Shown: positions 6,572 through 13,318, numbered from the stretch's first letter. The stretch is DNA of 14,858 bases from Candidatus Woesearchaeota archaeon (GCA_016203345.1 JACQMZ010000101.1:1-14858); one strand, 5' to 3'. Program-made: numbers and translations. The notes: generated by a model from the sequence alone, not told the origin.

Positions 6572-6587
6572 CAGATTTATTAATCTG
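6572..6587 (+). promoter_or_regulatory. Palindromic TATA region of the first protease
   Basis: CAGATTTATTAATCTG is a near-perfect 16-base palindrome (seven of eight pairs) wrapped around TTTATTA. Transcription would begin near 6605, leaving a short leader that contains GGGTGGT (6611-6617) directly before ATG 6618. A regulator binding the palindrome would compete with TBP. Confidence 0.45.
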
Positions 6588-6617
6588 CACAACTCGCGGT
6601 ACTTCAAAGAGGGTGGT

Positions 6618-9563
6618 ATGAGAAGTCGTGGAGGGGCAAAGGCAGTTCTGTTCTTCGCCATAATTATTCTCCTTGCGATGTTTGCTGAAGCAGGCAGAGT
6701 TAAAGAAGAACTGGAACGCGACATCGCTGGCAAACCACCCACAGAGCTTGTTCCTGTGCTCATCCAGTTCAAGGAAAAGCCAACACCAGAACAAGCCAGC
6801 AAGTTCGCGTCAGACGTCGAAAGCAAAAAAGGAAAGTTCAAGCGCGCGTACAAATACATCAAATGGGCATCTGCAGAACTGCCTGTCAAGGAAATGCGCA
6901 CCATAGCAGCACGACCAGATATTAATATCATCCAGCCAGATCACATTACCTATGCTAATCTCGACGTCAGCGTTCCATTGATAGCGGTCCCGCAAGTCAT
7001 TGCAAAAGGAGTAATCGGCGCAGGCGTGAAAGTGGCAATTCTCGATAGCGGCGTCACTGACAGGGCAGACCTCAATGTCATCCAACACATAGACCTTGTG
7101 AACGAATGCGTAAACAATGTGTGCACAGGCGACTTCAACGGCCATGGCACGCACGTCGCAGGAATCGTCGCCAGCAAACAAGCAGGATTTACAGGTGTCG
7201 CGCCAGGCGCACAAATCATCGATGTTAAAGTACTCAATAAAGACAATGCCGGACGCGTTTCGACGGCGATCTTTGGCATCCAACAAGCCATTGACGCAGG
7301 AGCAGACATCATCAGCATGAGCCTCAGCGCGCAAGTCACGCCCTGCGACGGCACTGATGCGCAAAGCGCAGCTGTCGACAGCGCAGTTAGTGAAGGCAAA
7401 ATTGTTGTCGTTTCAGCAGGCAACGCCGGACCCAATCCCAGCACACTTGGATCGCCAGCCTGCTCAAAACTTGCGATCACTGTCGGAGCAACAGACGACG
7501 CTGACCAAATCGCGTTTTTCAGTTCCCGAGGGCCAACAGCAGACGGCAGAACAAAACCTGACATCGTCGCGCCAGGAGTACGAATCACTTCCCTACTCAA
7601 TGCGCTTCAAGGAAACAGAATCTTCAGCGGCACTTCACAATCAGCACCACACATTTCAGGCGTAGCAGCACTTCTCAAAAGCAAAAATCCAGCCCTGAAA
7701 CAAGAAGACATCAGAAATGCACTGCAGACAACAGCCAAAGACCTTGGCCTTGACAGAAACACGCAAGGAGCAGGCCGCGTCAACGCGCTCGCCGCATTCA
7801 ACAAACTCAACCCGTGCGGAGACGGCGCGTGCACACCAGATGAATCATGTTCGTCTTGTGCAACAGATTGCGGCGTCTGCCCCACGCCAGACACTACCCC
7901 GCCCACGTGCGCCATCACCACACCAACCACACTACTCGTTACCTCTTCAACCCTGACGCTCGGCGGAACCACAACAGACAATGTGGAAACAACCACCCTT
8001 GTCTGCAACGGAGTAACTACAACACTGGCAGGAACACTCGCATCCAAAACGTTCAGCGCAACACTCCCACTCACCGAAGGGGACAACACAGTCACGTGCA
8101 CTGCCCGCGACAACTCAGGCAACACGGGAACGTGCACGCAGACATTCACACGCGATACTACCCTCCCAGTCATCACCTGTCCGACAAATCAGGTGGTTCA
8201 ATCCACACCGTTTGCCGCAGCAGGCCTGGTGAGCGATTCTGGCGGCGTATCAACTGTGTTTGTCAATGGCATACCTGCAACGCTGACGCCACAAGGATGG
8301 AGCACATCACTTGCGGTTGCAGAAGGACAAAACACGTTCACTGCCGAGGCAAAAGACAACGCTGACAACTCTCAGAGGTGCAGTTTCACTATCACGCTGC
8401 AACCGCCTGTTGTTACACCACCAACACAAGTATCGCCTCCGCCCCTTGTTGACCTTACAAGATTGACTGCACAGCAACTTGTTCAAATCCTAACAAGAGA
8501 ATGCCAACAGTTGGGTCAACTGCAACAGTTTATCTGTCCAGACACAACAGTACAAGTGCCTCCCCTGCAGGTGTCTTTGTGTAAAGACAGCGACGCGGGT
8601 GATGATCCAAGCACAAAAGGCACGCTGGTCGCGAAGCCTGCTGGAACGAATACTTTTGTGGTTCTTTCTGACCGTTGTTTGAGTTCCACCAGATTATCAG
8701 AAAACGCGTGCGAAGGCGACGTTCCTGTAGGCATTGGGCATGATTGCCCATGTGCAGATGGAAAGTGCACAGCACCCCCTGCGACACCACCAATTATGCC
8801 GCCAGCCACTCTACCAATCACGCCTCCAGCGGCACAACCAGTCAGTCTTGAGGGCGCGAGTTTTCCTGATATGTTCTCCACACTCGAACGGCTGTGTGTT
8901 AAGGCCACTGACTTATTCGGCACGAGCTTCACTTGCCAAAAAAATGTCGTAGCAAGGCCAAGCGGTGAGTGCTTTGAAGAAGACTTTTCAGACCGCACTG
9001 CGTTTGGGCGTCTGCTAGTTCCTGGCGAAGGTCTCACGCCAAGTGAATTCACAATAGAAATCAGACAAGACGCCTGCACGAACGAACAGAATATTGAAGA
9101 ACACTTCTGCAATCCAACACCGCGAGGCCTTCGCGCCTTCAGCCAAGTCAAGCCCTGTGACGCCGGGTGCCGCGCCGGCGCGTGCGTGATTCAGCTCGCA
9201 CAGCCATCTCAAATTCAAGCATTGGAACAAACCCTTGCCCAAGCACAACAAGTCCTGCAACAAAGAAGCCAAGAACTCCAAACAGCCCAACAAAGATTAA
9301 ACCAGGCACAAAGCGAACTGGACGTCAGAAGACAACAACTCACTGCCGCACAACAAGCACTCGCGCCTCCGATACCAACTGCACTACCTGCAGCTGTTGC
9401 ACCACCAACACCACTTGCTGTGGTGTGTAATTTGAACACAATAGGACAATGCATGGCACAACCCCCTGGCACGAAGTGCACTTGTACGCGCACTAGACGA
9501 GGGCGCTGTAGACTAGCCAGTCCACTACTAGATAAATCATGCGCTATACCTGCAACACAGTAA
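6618..9563 (+). CDS. Secreted multidomain subtilisin-like serine protease (S8), 981 aa
   Basis: An extracellular endopeptidase. ATG 6618 is chosen over the open frame back to 6489 because GGTG precedes it and it begins a signal peptide (MRSRGG, then hydrophobic 9-23). An I9-like propeptide follows (about 44-110), then the S8 domain with Asp143 (VAILDSG), His176 (GHGTHVAG), Asn269 (SAGNAGP) and Ser340 (GTSQSAPH). The last motif and SLSA (235-238) deviate from the usual GTSMATPH and SLGG. Behind it come a cysteine motif (399-422, CGDGAC...DCGVC), two Ig-like modules (about 428-510 and 517-595), Pro-rich linkers, two cysteine domains (655-717, CKDSDAG...KGT; and 760-856), a Gln-rich coiled coil (864-916) and a Cys-rich tail. 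There is no C-terminal anchor. The many paired cysteines imply disulfides. It is a paralogue of the next gene. Confidence 0.92.
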   Translation: MRSRGGAKAVLFFAIIILLAMFAEAGRVKEELERDIAGKPPTELVPVLIQFKEKPTPEQASKFASDVESKKGKFKRAYKYIKWASAELPVKEMRTIAARPDINIIQPDHITYANLDVSVPLIAVPQVIAKGVIGAGVKVAILDSGVTDRADLNVIQHIDLVNECVNNVCTGDFNGHGTHVAGIVASKQAGFTGVAPGAQIIDVKVLNKDNAGRVSTAIFGIQQAIDAGADIISMSLSAQVTPCDGTDAQSAAVDSAVSEGKIVVVSAGNAGPNPSTLGSPACSKLAITVGATDDADQIAFFSSRGPTADGRTKPDIVAPGVRITSLLNALQGNRIFSGTSQSAPHISGVAALLKSKNPALKQEDIRNALQTTAKDLGLDRNTQGAGRVNALAAFNKLNPCGDGACTPDESCSSCATDCGVCPTPDTTPPTCAITTPTTLLVTSSTLTLGGTTTDNVETTTLVCNGVTTTLAGTLASKTFSATLPLTEGDNTVTCTARDNSGNTGTCTQTFTRDTTLPVITCPTNQVVQSTPFAAAGLVSDSGGVSTVFVNGIPATLTPQGWSTSLAVAEGQNTFTAEAKDNADNSQRCSFTITLQPPVVTPPTQVSPPPLVDLTRLTAQQLVQILTRECQQLGQLQQFICPDTTVQVPPLQVSLCKDSDAGDDPSTKGTLVAKPAGTNTFVVLSDRCLSSTRLSENACEGDVPVGIGHDCPCADGKCTAPPATPPIMPPATLPITPPAAQPVSLEGASFPDMFSTLERLCVKATDLFGTSFTCQKNVVARPSGECFEEDFSDRTAFGRLLVPGEGLTPSEFTIEIRQDACTNEQNIEEHFCNPTPRGLRAFSQVKPCDAGCRAGACVIQLAQPSQIQALEQTLAQAQQVLQQRSQELQTAQQRLNQAQSELDVRRQQLTAAQQALAPPIPTALPAAVAPPTPLAVVCNLNTIGQCMAQPPGTKCTCTRTRRGRCRLASPLLDKSCAIPATQ

Positions 9564-9573
9564 AAGTATATGC

Positions 9574-9623
9574 GTATATGAATAGATGTATTAATGTGAA
9601 TGGCAAAATTGAAGCAAGAGGTG
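9574..9623 (+). promoter_or_regulatory. Promoter and ribosome site of the second protease
   Basis: GTATATGAAT (9574-9583) is a TATA-like element; a similar GTATATG lies eight bases earlier. A start about 25 bases on would give a leader of roughly 20-25 nt carrying a full GAGGTG (9618-9623), four bases before ATG 9628. Unlike the apparently leaderless genes, both proteases therefore use leaders with ribosome sites. Confidence 0.45.
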
Positions 9624-9627
9624 TGTT

Positions 9628-11217
9628 ATGAAAACAAGCACGTTTATCATCTTTTGTATCCTGTTGTCCTCTGTTGTTATTGCAGGCCGCGTCAAAGACG
9701 ACCTTGCCAAGCAGCTCCAGGTTAAAGGACCTGAAGAAAAGGTTTCGGTCATCATCCAGTTTGACAAGAAGCCTGCAGCAACTGAACTCATGGAACTCCG
9801 CGCAGAAGCACAAACCGCGCGAATCAAACACGAGTACAAAATCATTGACGGCATCGCACTAGACCTTCCTCGAAAGAACATCGAGAAAATCGCCCGACGC
9901 CTCAATGTCAAAATCATCGAGCCAGACTACGACATGGAAGCATTCCTTGATGTCAGCGTTCCCCTCATCCAAGCACCCAACCTCTGGGACAAGGGCATCA
10001 AGGGCGCAGGAGTTAAAGTCGCTGTTCTCGATACTGGCATTTTCGACAGGCCAGAACTCACCATTGTTCTTCGTCAAGACTTCACTGGCGAAGGACCTGG
10101 CGACCTGAACAGCCACGGTACCCACGTCGCTTCAACAGTCGGAAATAAAGATCTCACGTTCAAAGGAGTCGCGCCTGACGTTCAACTCATGGATGGCAAA
10201 GTCCTGGGCGCCACAGGAAGCGGCTCAACATCAGGAATCATCGCCGCAATGGACTGGGCCATCGCCAACAACGCAGACATCATCAGCATGAGCCTCGGCG
10301 GCACAGTCAGTCCATGCGACGGCACAGACTCGCTCTCGCTCGCAGTAGACAACGCGGTTGACCGCGGCAAGATCGTCATCGTCGCGGCAGGAAACTCAGG
10401 ACCAGACCCTGCCACTATCAAATCACCTGGCTGCTCAAAAAAAGCCATAACCGTAGGCGCCAGCGACGACTTCGACCAAATCGCAACGTTTAGTTCACGC
10501 GGACCCACAGCAGACGGACGAGTCAAGCCAGATATTGTCGCGCCAGGGAAAAGCATCACTGCACTGTTAAACGCGGCAACAGGCACGAAAATCATGAGCG
10601 GCACAAGCATGGCAACACCACACGTGGCAGGCATAGCAGCACTTATCAAAAGCAACAATCCTGCACTTGATCAAGGAACACTCTTACAAGCACTGAAGTC
10701 AACAGCCAAAAATCTTGGATTGGACGCGAATACCCAGGGAGCAGGAAGAGTAGATGCTTTAGCAGCATTTAATTTCATCAATCCTTGTGGGGATGGCGTA
10801 TGCAGTGCAACAGAAACCTGCGTGACCTGCGCGCGTGACTGCGGCAACTGCCCAGTTGAAGTGTGCGGGAATGGAGTGTGCGGTACAGGCGAAGACAGCA
10901 CAAACTGCCCTGCTGACTGCCCGCCACCAGAAGTGTGCGGGAATGCAATCTGTGCAGGCGGCGAAACGTGCTCTACCTGCCCTGGCGACTGCGGCGCGTG
11001 CCCACCACGGTGCGGCAACCGACGGTGCGAAACTGGCGAAACATGCAAAACGTGCAGATTCGATTGCGGCAAATGCCCACGAGGCAGCGGACGAGTGGTG
11101 TCCGACCTCGAAGCAGAATCAGGACCTGACACTGCTGACGTCGCACTCATCACCCTCGGCGCACTCGCCATAGGTGTGCTCGTGCTGGCGGCGATGAGCG
11201 CCGAGAGAAAGGTATGA
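9628..11217 (+). CDS. Membrane-anchored subtilisin-like serine protease (S8), 529 aa
   Basis: The protein has a signal peptide (1-19), an I9-like propeptide (about 38-103) and an S8 catalytic domain with Asp135 (VAVLDTG), His163 (SHGTHVA), Asn256 (AAGNSGP) and Ser327 in the canonical GTSMATPH. Four cysteine repeats follow (about 386-490: CGDGVC, CGNGVC, CGNAIC, CGNRRC, each with a C..C/DC.xC partner set). A C-terminal hydrophobic helix (about 502-523) ends in ERKV, so it should sit on the outer face of the cell membrane. Cys230 and Cys269 have counterparts in the upstream paralogue (243 and 282), suggesting a conserved disulfide. The two genes arose by duplication; this one has kept standard active-site motifs and a short tail. 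An antitoxin-tail gene follows four bases after the stop. Confidence 0.93.
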   Translation: MKTSTFIIFCILLSSVVIAGRVKDDLAKQLQVKGPEEKVSVIIQFDKKPAATELMELRAEAQTARIKHEYKIIDGIALDLPRKNIEKIARRLNVKIIEPDYDMEAFLDVSVPLIQAPNLWDKGIKGAGVKVAVLDTGIFDRPELTIVLRQDFTGEGPGDLNSHGTHVASTVGNKDLTFKGVAPDVQLMDGKVLGATGSGSTSGIIAAMDWAIANNADIISMSLGGTVSPCDGTDSLSLAVDNAVDRGKIVIVAAGNSGPDPATIKSPGCSKKAITVGASDDFDQIATFSSRGPTADGRVKPDIVAPGKSITALLNAATGTKIMSGTSMATPHVAGIAALIKSNNPALDQGTLLQALKSTAKNLGLDANTQGAGRVDALAAFNFINPCGDGVCSATETCVTCARDCGNCPVEVCGNGVCGTGEDSTNCPADCPPPEVCGNAICAGGETCSTCPGDCGACPPRCGNRRCETGETCKTCRFDCGKCPRGSGRVVSDLEAESGPDTADVALITLGALAIGVLVLAAMSAERKV

Positions 11218-11220
11218 ACG

Positions 11221-11355
11221 ATGGCGCGAACTCTTATCGAAGACACCAAAGAAATAAATGAGCAGACCAAACGCGAAATTGCCCATGCACGTGCTGAAAT
11301 AAATGCGGGCAAAGTAAAAACTTTGGCAGCTGTCAAAAAAGAGCTCGGACTATAA
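11221..11355 (+). CDS. Orphan RelB-like antitoxin tail (44 aa)
   Basis: ATG 11221 opens MARTLIEDTKEINEQTKREI and continues to KKELGL, 44 residues. Hand alignment to the tail of the RelB-like antitoxin at 3688 gives 16 identities in 39 ungapped positions (shared T-K, I, A, I-x-A-G, A, V-K-x-E-L-x-L). The ribbon-helix-helix half is missing and a TGA two codons upstream rules out an extension. No toxin gene follows; the next feature is tRNA-Gly. AAGGT lies about nine bases before the ATG, and it starts four bases after the protease stop, so it is probably co-transcribed with the membrane protease. It is either a relic or a free inhibitor of RelE-type toxins. Confidence 0.6.
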   Translation: MARTLIEDTKEINEQTKREIAHARAEINAGKVKTLAAVKKELGL

Positions 11356-11418
11356 GCGTACGTCATTTTACACACTGAAACTGAAGAACAGCATCTTATG
11401 AAGTGTTGTCCCTCAAGC

Positions 11419-11426
11419 TTTTTATA
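11419..11426 (+). promoter_or_regulatory. TATA box of tRNA-Gly
   Basis: TTTTTATA (11419-11426) would start transcription near 11448, giving a short 5' leader of about 27 nt that includes part of the palindromic repeat and would be removed by RNase P. Confidence 0.55.
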
Positions 11427-11439
11427 CTGGTGTAATTAC

Positions 11440-11479
11440 AAAATTCTTGAATGAGCCTGCGAATTCAGAATTTTGCGCC
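11440..11479 (+). repeat. Dispersed palindromic repeat, copy 2, abutting tRNA-Gly
   Basis: Blocks AAAATTCTTGAA, TGAGC, GCGAATTCAGAA and TTTTGCGCC follow the same order as the minus-strand copy at 2599-2645. The arms pair as AAAATTCT(t)GAAT with ATTCAGAATTTT. The right end runs into the first five bases of the tRNA (GCGCC). Both copies have the same orientation relative to the gene they precede. Confidence 0.65.
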
Positions 11480-11545
11480 GGTAGTCTAGTGGCAGGATAG
11501 AGGCCTTCCAAGCCTTTGGCCCGGGTTCGAATCCCGGCCGGCGCA
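11475..11545 (+). tRNA. tRNA-Gly (anticodon UCC)
   Basis: A 71-nt cloverleaf. The acceptor stem GCGCCGG (11475-11481) pairs with CCGGCGC (11538-11544), with discriminator A11545. The D arm holds GTCTAGTGGCAGGAT. The anticodon stem GAGGC/GCCTT encloses loop CTTCCAA with anticodon TCC at 11507-11509. The T arm is CCGGG-TTCGAAT-CCCGG. No intron is present, and CCA is not encoded (the next bases are TCC). It reads GGA and, by wobble, GGG. Its 3' end is repeated twice downstream. Confidence 0.95.
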
Positions 11546-11548
11546 TCC
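11530..11548 (+). repeat. tRNA-Gly 3'-end repeat, copy 1 (in the tRNA)
   Basis: AATCCCGGCCGGCGCATCC covers the end of the T loop, the 3' T stem, the acceptor strand, the discriminator and three further bases. It recurs exactly at 11653-11671 and in part at 11720-11734. Confidence 0.9.
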
Positions 11549-11553
11549 AAAGT

Positions 11554-11570
11554 CTGGTGCTCTGCACCAG
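11554..11570 (+). terminator. Hairpin after tRNA-Gly
   Basis: CTGGTGC-TCT-GCACCAG is a perfect 7-bp hairpin beginning nine bases after the tRNA and followed by TTGTGTTCTTT. It could help terminate or delimit the tRNA transcript. Confidence 0.4.
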
Positions 11571-11588
11571 TTGTGTTCTTTGAGTGTG

Positions 11589-11658
11589 GGGATTCGAACG
11601 TGCTCAGAAATTCTTCGAATTTCTGGCACCTCTCGCACTACATGCTTCGAGGAATCCC
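11589..11658 (+). other. Foldable 70-base module between tRNA 3'-end repeats
   Basis: By eye this folds as a three-way junction. The outer stem is GGGATTC (11589-11595) with GAATCCC (11652-11658). One long arm is GTGC(t)CAGAAATTC-TTC-GAATTTCTG-GCAC (11600-11629), 13 bp with one bulge. A short arm is CTCG/CGAG (11632-11635 with 11648-11651). The outer stem has the length of a tRNA acceptor, but there is no D arm or anticodon arm of normal size. Expression is unknown. Confidence 0.4.
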
Positions 11659-11671
11659 GGCCGGCGCATCC
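11653..11671 (+). repeat. tRNA-Gly 3'-end repeat, copy 2
   Basis: An exact 19-base copy of 11530-11548, 123 bases downstream, preceded by TTCGAGG where the tRNA has TTCG. It runs straight into a hairpin whose left arm (CGCATCC, 11665-11671) is the repeat end and whose right arm is GGATGCG (11683-11689). Confidence 0.9.
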
Positions 11672-11719
11672 GAGCGCAGTGAGGATGCGACGGACGGTGA
11701 TACAACAACAGTTGAATCA

Positions 11720-11734
11720 CCGGCCGGCGCATCC
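11720..11734 (+). repeat. tRNA-Gly 3'-end repeat, copy 3 (15 bases)
   Basis: CCGGCCGGCGCATCC matches the last 15 bases of the repeat; the bases before it (GAATCA) are a near match with one inserted base. Confidence 0.85.
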
Positions 11735-11742
11735 GAATTCTG

Positions 11743-11783
11743 AGCGAATCTCGCAAAAGTTCAATAAATAACGAGATTCGCTA
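11743..11783. repeat. 11-bp perfect inverted repeat between tRNA region and pgi end
   Basis: AGCGAATCTCG (11743-11753) pairs perfectly with CGAGATTCGCT (11773-11783) over a 19-base A/T-rich loop, eight bases after the third tRNA-end repeat. It could serve as a terminator for pgi, whose stop is 54 bases away on the other strand, or be part of the repeat cluster. Confidence 0.55.
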
Positions 11784-11836
11784 TAACATAAATAGCGCAA
11801 TTGTCAATACTTGGTTATTGGAACTTAAACATCCTT

Positions 11837-13141
11837 TCAAAACCTCTGCATTTTTGCCAGTCTTTCTCTTGCGTGCTTCTTATAGCTTTCAACTTCTGGC
11901 TGATCAAACGGGTTAACATTCCACAAGTTTCCAAGTATCATTATTTCCATCATTTTGAATTGCAGGAATGCGCCGATGCTTTTTTCATTTCTGTGTGCGA
12001 GTTTCACGCTGACAAATGGTAGTTTGTTTTTCGCGTATGATGTTGCCACTCCTTCGAAGATTGCGTTTCTGATTGTGCCCAGGGACTTTCCTTGGATGTT
12101 TTGTACCAGTTGGTCAAATCCTTTGGTAGTTGGGACGACTGGGTCCTTTTTTTCCTTGTTGAGTGTGACGAATGTCGTGAATTTGTCGGATGGTCCACCC
12201 AAGTAAAGTTGTCCCATCGAATGAAGGTCTGTGGTGCCTGTGCTGGCCGTTGGCGTCATTCCTGCATGGACAACCTTCCGGCTGAGATTTTGGCGTTTGC
12301 CAAGGCTTTCTGCCATGAGTTGACGGTACCACTTGCCAAGCGCTTCAAGGTCTGTGGAGAAAATGAATGTGTCATGAATTTTTTTCCCATCGCGGTGGTG
12401 AAAGTACAGGTGTGCTGCCGTGATCGCGGCAGGGCCTTGTTCCTCAAGGCAGCGGTTTCGCATTTCTCGCGCTCCGGCAACGAGTTGGTCGACGTCGATG
12501 CCCGCCACTGCAAGAGGAAATAATCCTACGGGTGACAAAACAGAGTATCTGCCCACTACATTACCAGGAATTTCAAGAACAGTGATGTTGTGTTGTTGTG
12601 CCCACTGCCAGAGTTTAGAGTCCTTGTCTGTCGTCACTACAAGCCAGTCCTGCGGTTCTTTTCCATGGGTGGCGAGCAGTTGGATGAACAGTTGCGCATT
12701 GGCAATCGTTTCAGTGGTGGTGCCTGATTTTGTGATGACGTTCACCAGGACTTGTTTGCCCTGCAGCAAAAGCGATTCTGCAATTGCGACAATGTCGCTG
12801 ATGTTTTTCGGGTCCACGGTGTCTGCATAGAAAACTTTTGGCGTCCATTCTGTTGCATTCCACAATTTTCCTTGGATGGCTTCCTGGACTGCAGTTGTGC
12901 CGAGATTGGGTCCGCCGATGCCTACCACTATGACTGCGTCCACCTTATAGGTGCGCGCCACACGTTTCACGTTTGACAGCATGGTTTGGTCTGCCGGCAG
13001 GTTGAGGAAAGAAGCTGGATCAGCGTATCCTCCTGCGTTGACTATTCCCTTCATTCGTTCAAGCACACTCGCGCACTTCTTGAGAAGTCTTGGAAGTTTT
13101 TCTTTCGGAACAAGTCCGTGGGAAATGTCCAGTTCAAGCAT
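11837..13141 (-). CDS. pgi: Glucose-6-phosphate isomerase (classical PGI family)
   Basis: This enzyme interconverts glucose-6-phosphate and fructose-6-phosphate in the cytosol. At 434 residues it belongs to the classical PGI superfamily as in bacteria, not the small cupin PGI of Thermococcales nor the roughly 300-residue archaeal PGI/PMI. Sugar-phosphate SIS motifs are GIGGPNLGT (74-82, with Pro where Ser is usual) and TKSGTTTET (137-145). Others are GRYSVLSPVG (197-206), the catalytic Glu278 in ESLGK, His307 in TGTTDLHSMGQLY and the terminal NPFDQPEVESYKK (410-422), where K421 or K422 is the conserved lysine. A TATA box 28 bases before the ATG predicts a leaderless transcript. The gene stands alone between palindrome-rich spacers. 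Confidence 0.9.
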   Translation of the reverse strand: MLELDISHGLVPKEKLPRLLKKCASVLERMKGIVNAGGYADPASFLNLPADQTMLSNVKRVARTYKVDAVIVVGIGGPNLGTTAVQEAIQGKLWNATEWTPKVFYADTVDPKNISDIVAIAESLLLQGKQVLVNVITKSGTTTETIANAQLFIQLLATHGKEPQDWLVVTTDKDSKLWQWAQQHNITVLEIPGNVVGRYSVLSPVGLFPLAVAGIDVDQLVAGAREMRNRCLEEQGPAAITAAHLYFHHRDGKKIHDTFIFSTDLEALGKWYRQLMAESLGKRQNLSRKVVHAGMTPTASTGTTDLHSMGQLYLGGPSDKFTTFVTLNKEKKDPVVPTTKGFDQLVQNIQGKSLGTIRNAIFEGVATSYAKNKLPFVSVKLAHRNEKSIGAFLQFKMMEIMILGNLWNVNPFDQPEVESYKKHARERLAKMQRF

Positions 13142-13164
13142 GGCTCTCTCACGAGCATTGCCCC

Positions 13165-13172
13165 TTTATATA
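13165..13172 (-). promoter_or_regulatory. TATA box of pgi
   Basis: TATATAAA on the minus strand is centred about 28 bases before ATG 13141, with no ribosome site in between, as expected for a leaderless message. Confidence 0.6.
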
Positions 13173-13188
13173 TTTAGTGCACGAGAAT

Positions 13189-13238
13189 TGAGAACTTTGA
13201 ATGACCCCTCCATGCGGTCGGGCTTTTCAAAGTTCTCA
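13189..13238. repeat. 13-bp perfect inverted repeat upstream of pgi
   Basis: TGAGAACTTTGAA (13189-13201) pairs with TTCAAAGTTCTCA (13226-13238). The 24-base spacer can form a smaller stem, GACC with GGTC. It sits 17 bases upstream of the pgi TATA box. Confidence 0.75.
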
Positions 13239-13276
13239 GATAGTGATGAGTTGTTATAAGCCCTACACCTACCAGA

Positions 13277-13318
13277 GAAGTTTGAAAAAAGGAGGCAAAG
13301 CCGACTTTTTCAAACTTC
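13277..13318 (-). terminator. 13-bp inverted repeat over the stop codon of the diiron-protein gene
   Basis: On the minus strand GAAGTTTGAAAAA pairs perfectly with TTTTTCAAACTTC around a loop with a small GGC-TTT-GCC stem. The TGA stop (13312-13310) lies in the first arm. The second arm contains six T's, so it may be the terminator; it would also put the last codons of the mRNA in a stem. Confidence 0.55.

Noticed and set aside
6489..6617. N-terminal extension of the large protease frame by 43 codons
   Set aside because: It overlaps the DHH gene end, is basic and low in hydrophobicity, and would bury the signal peptide that starts at ATG 6618, which has its own GGTG site.
6810..7600. Long minus-strand frames (184 and 216 codons) inside the first protease
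   Set aside because: They are antisense to a well-supported S8 catalytic domain; such frames are common opposite G/C-ending codons.
11530..11734. CRISPR array
   Set aside because: Only three repeats, unequal spacing (123 and about 67 bases), and the repeat is the tRNA 3' end.
11516..11743. 75-codon plus-strand frame with repeated PAGAS
   Set aside because: It begins inside tRNA-Gly and the peptide repeat is simply the translated tRNA 3'-end repeats.
11837..12523. Plus-strand frames opposite pgi
   Set aside because: They are antisense to conserved PGI motifs, with no promoter or family resemblance.
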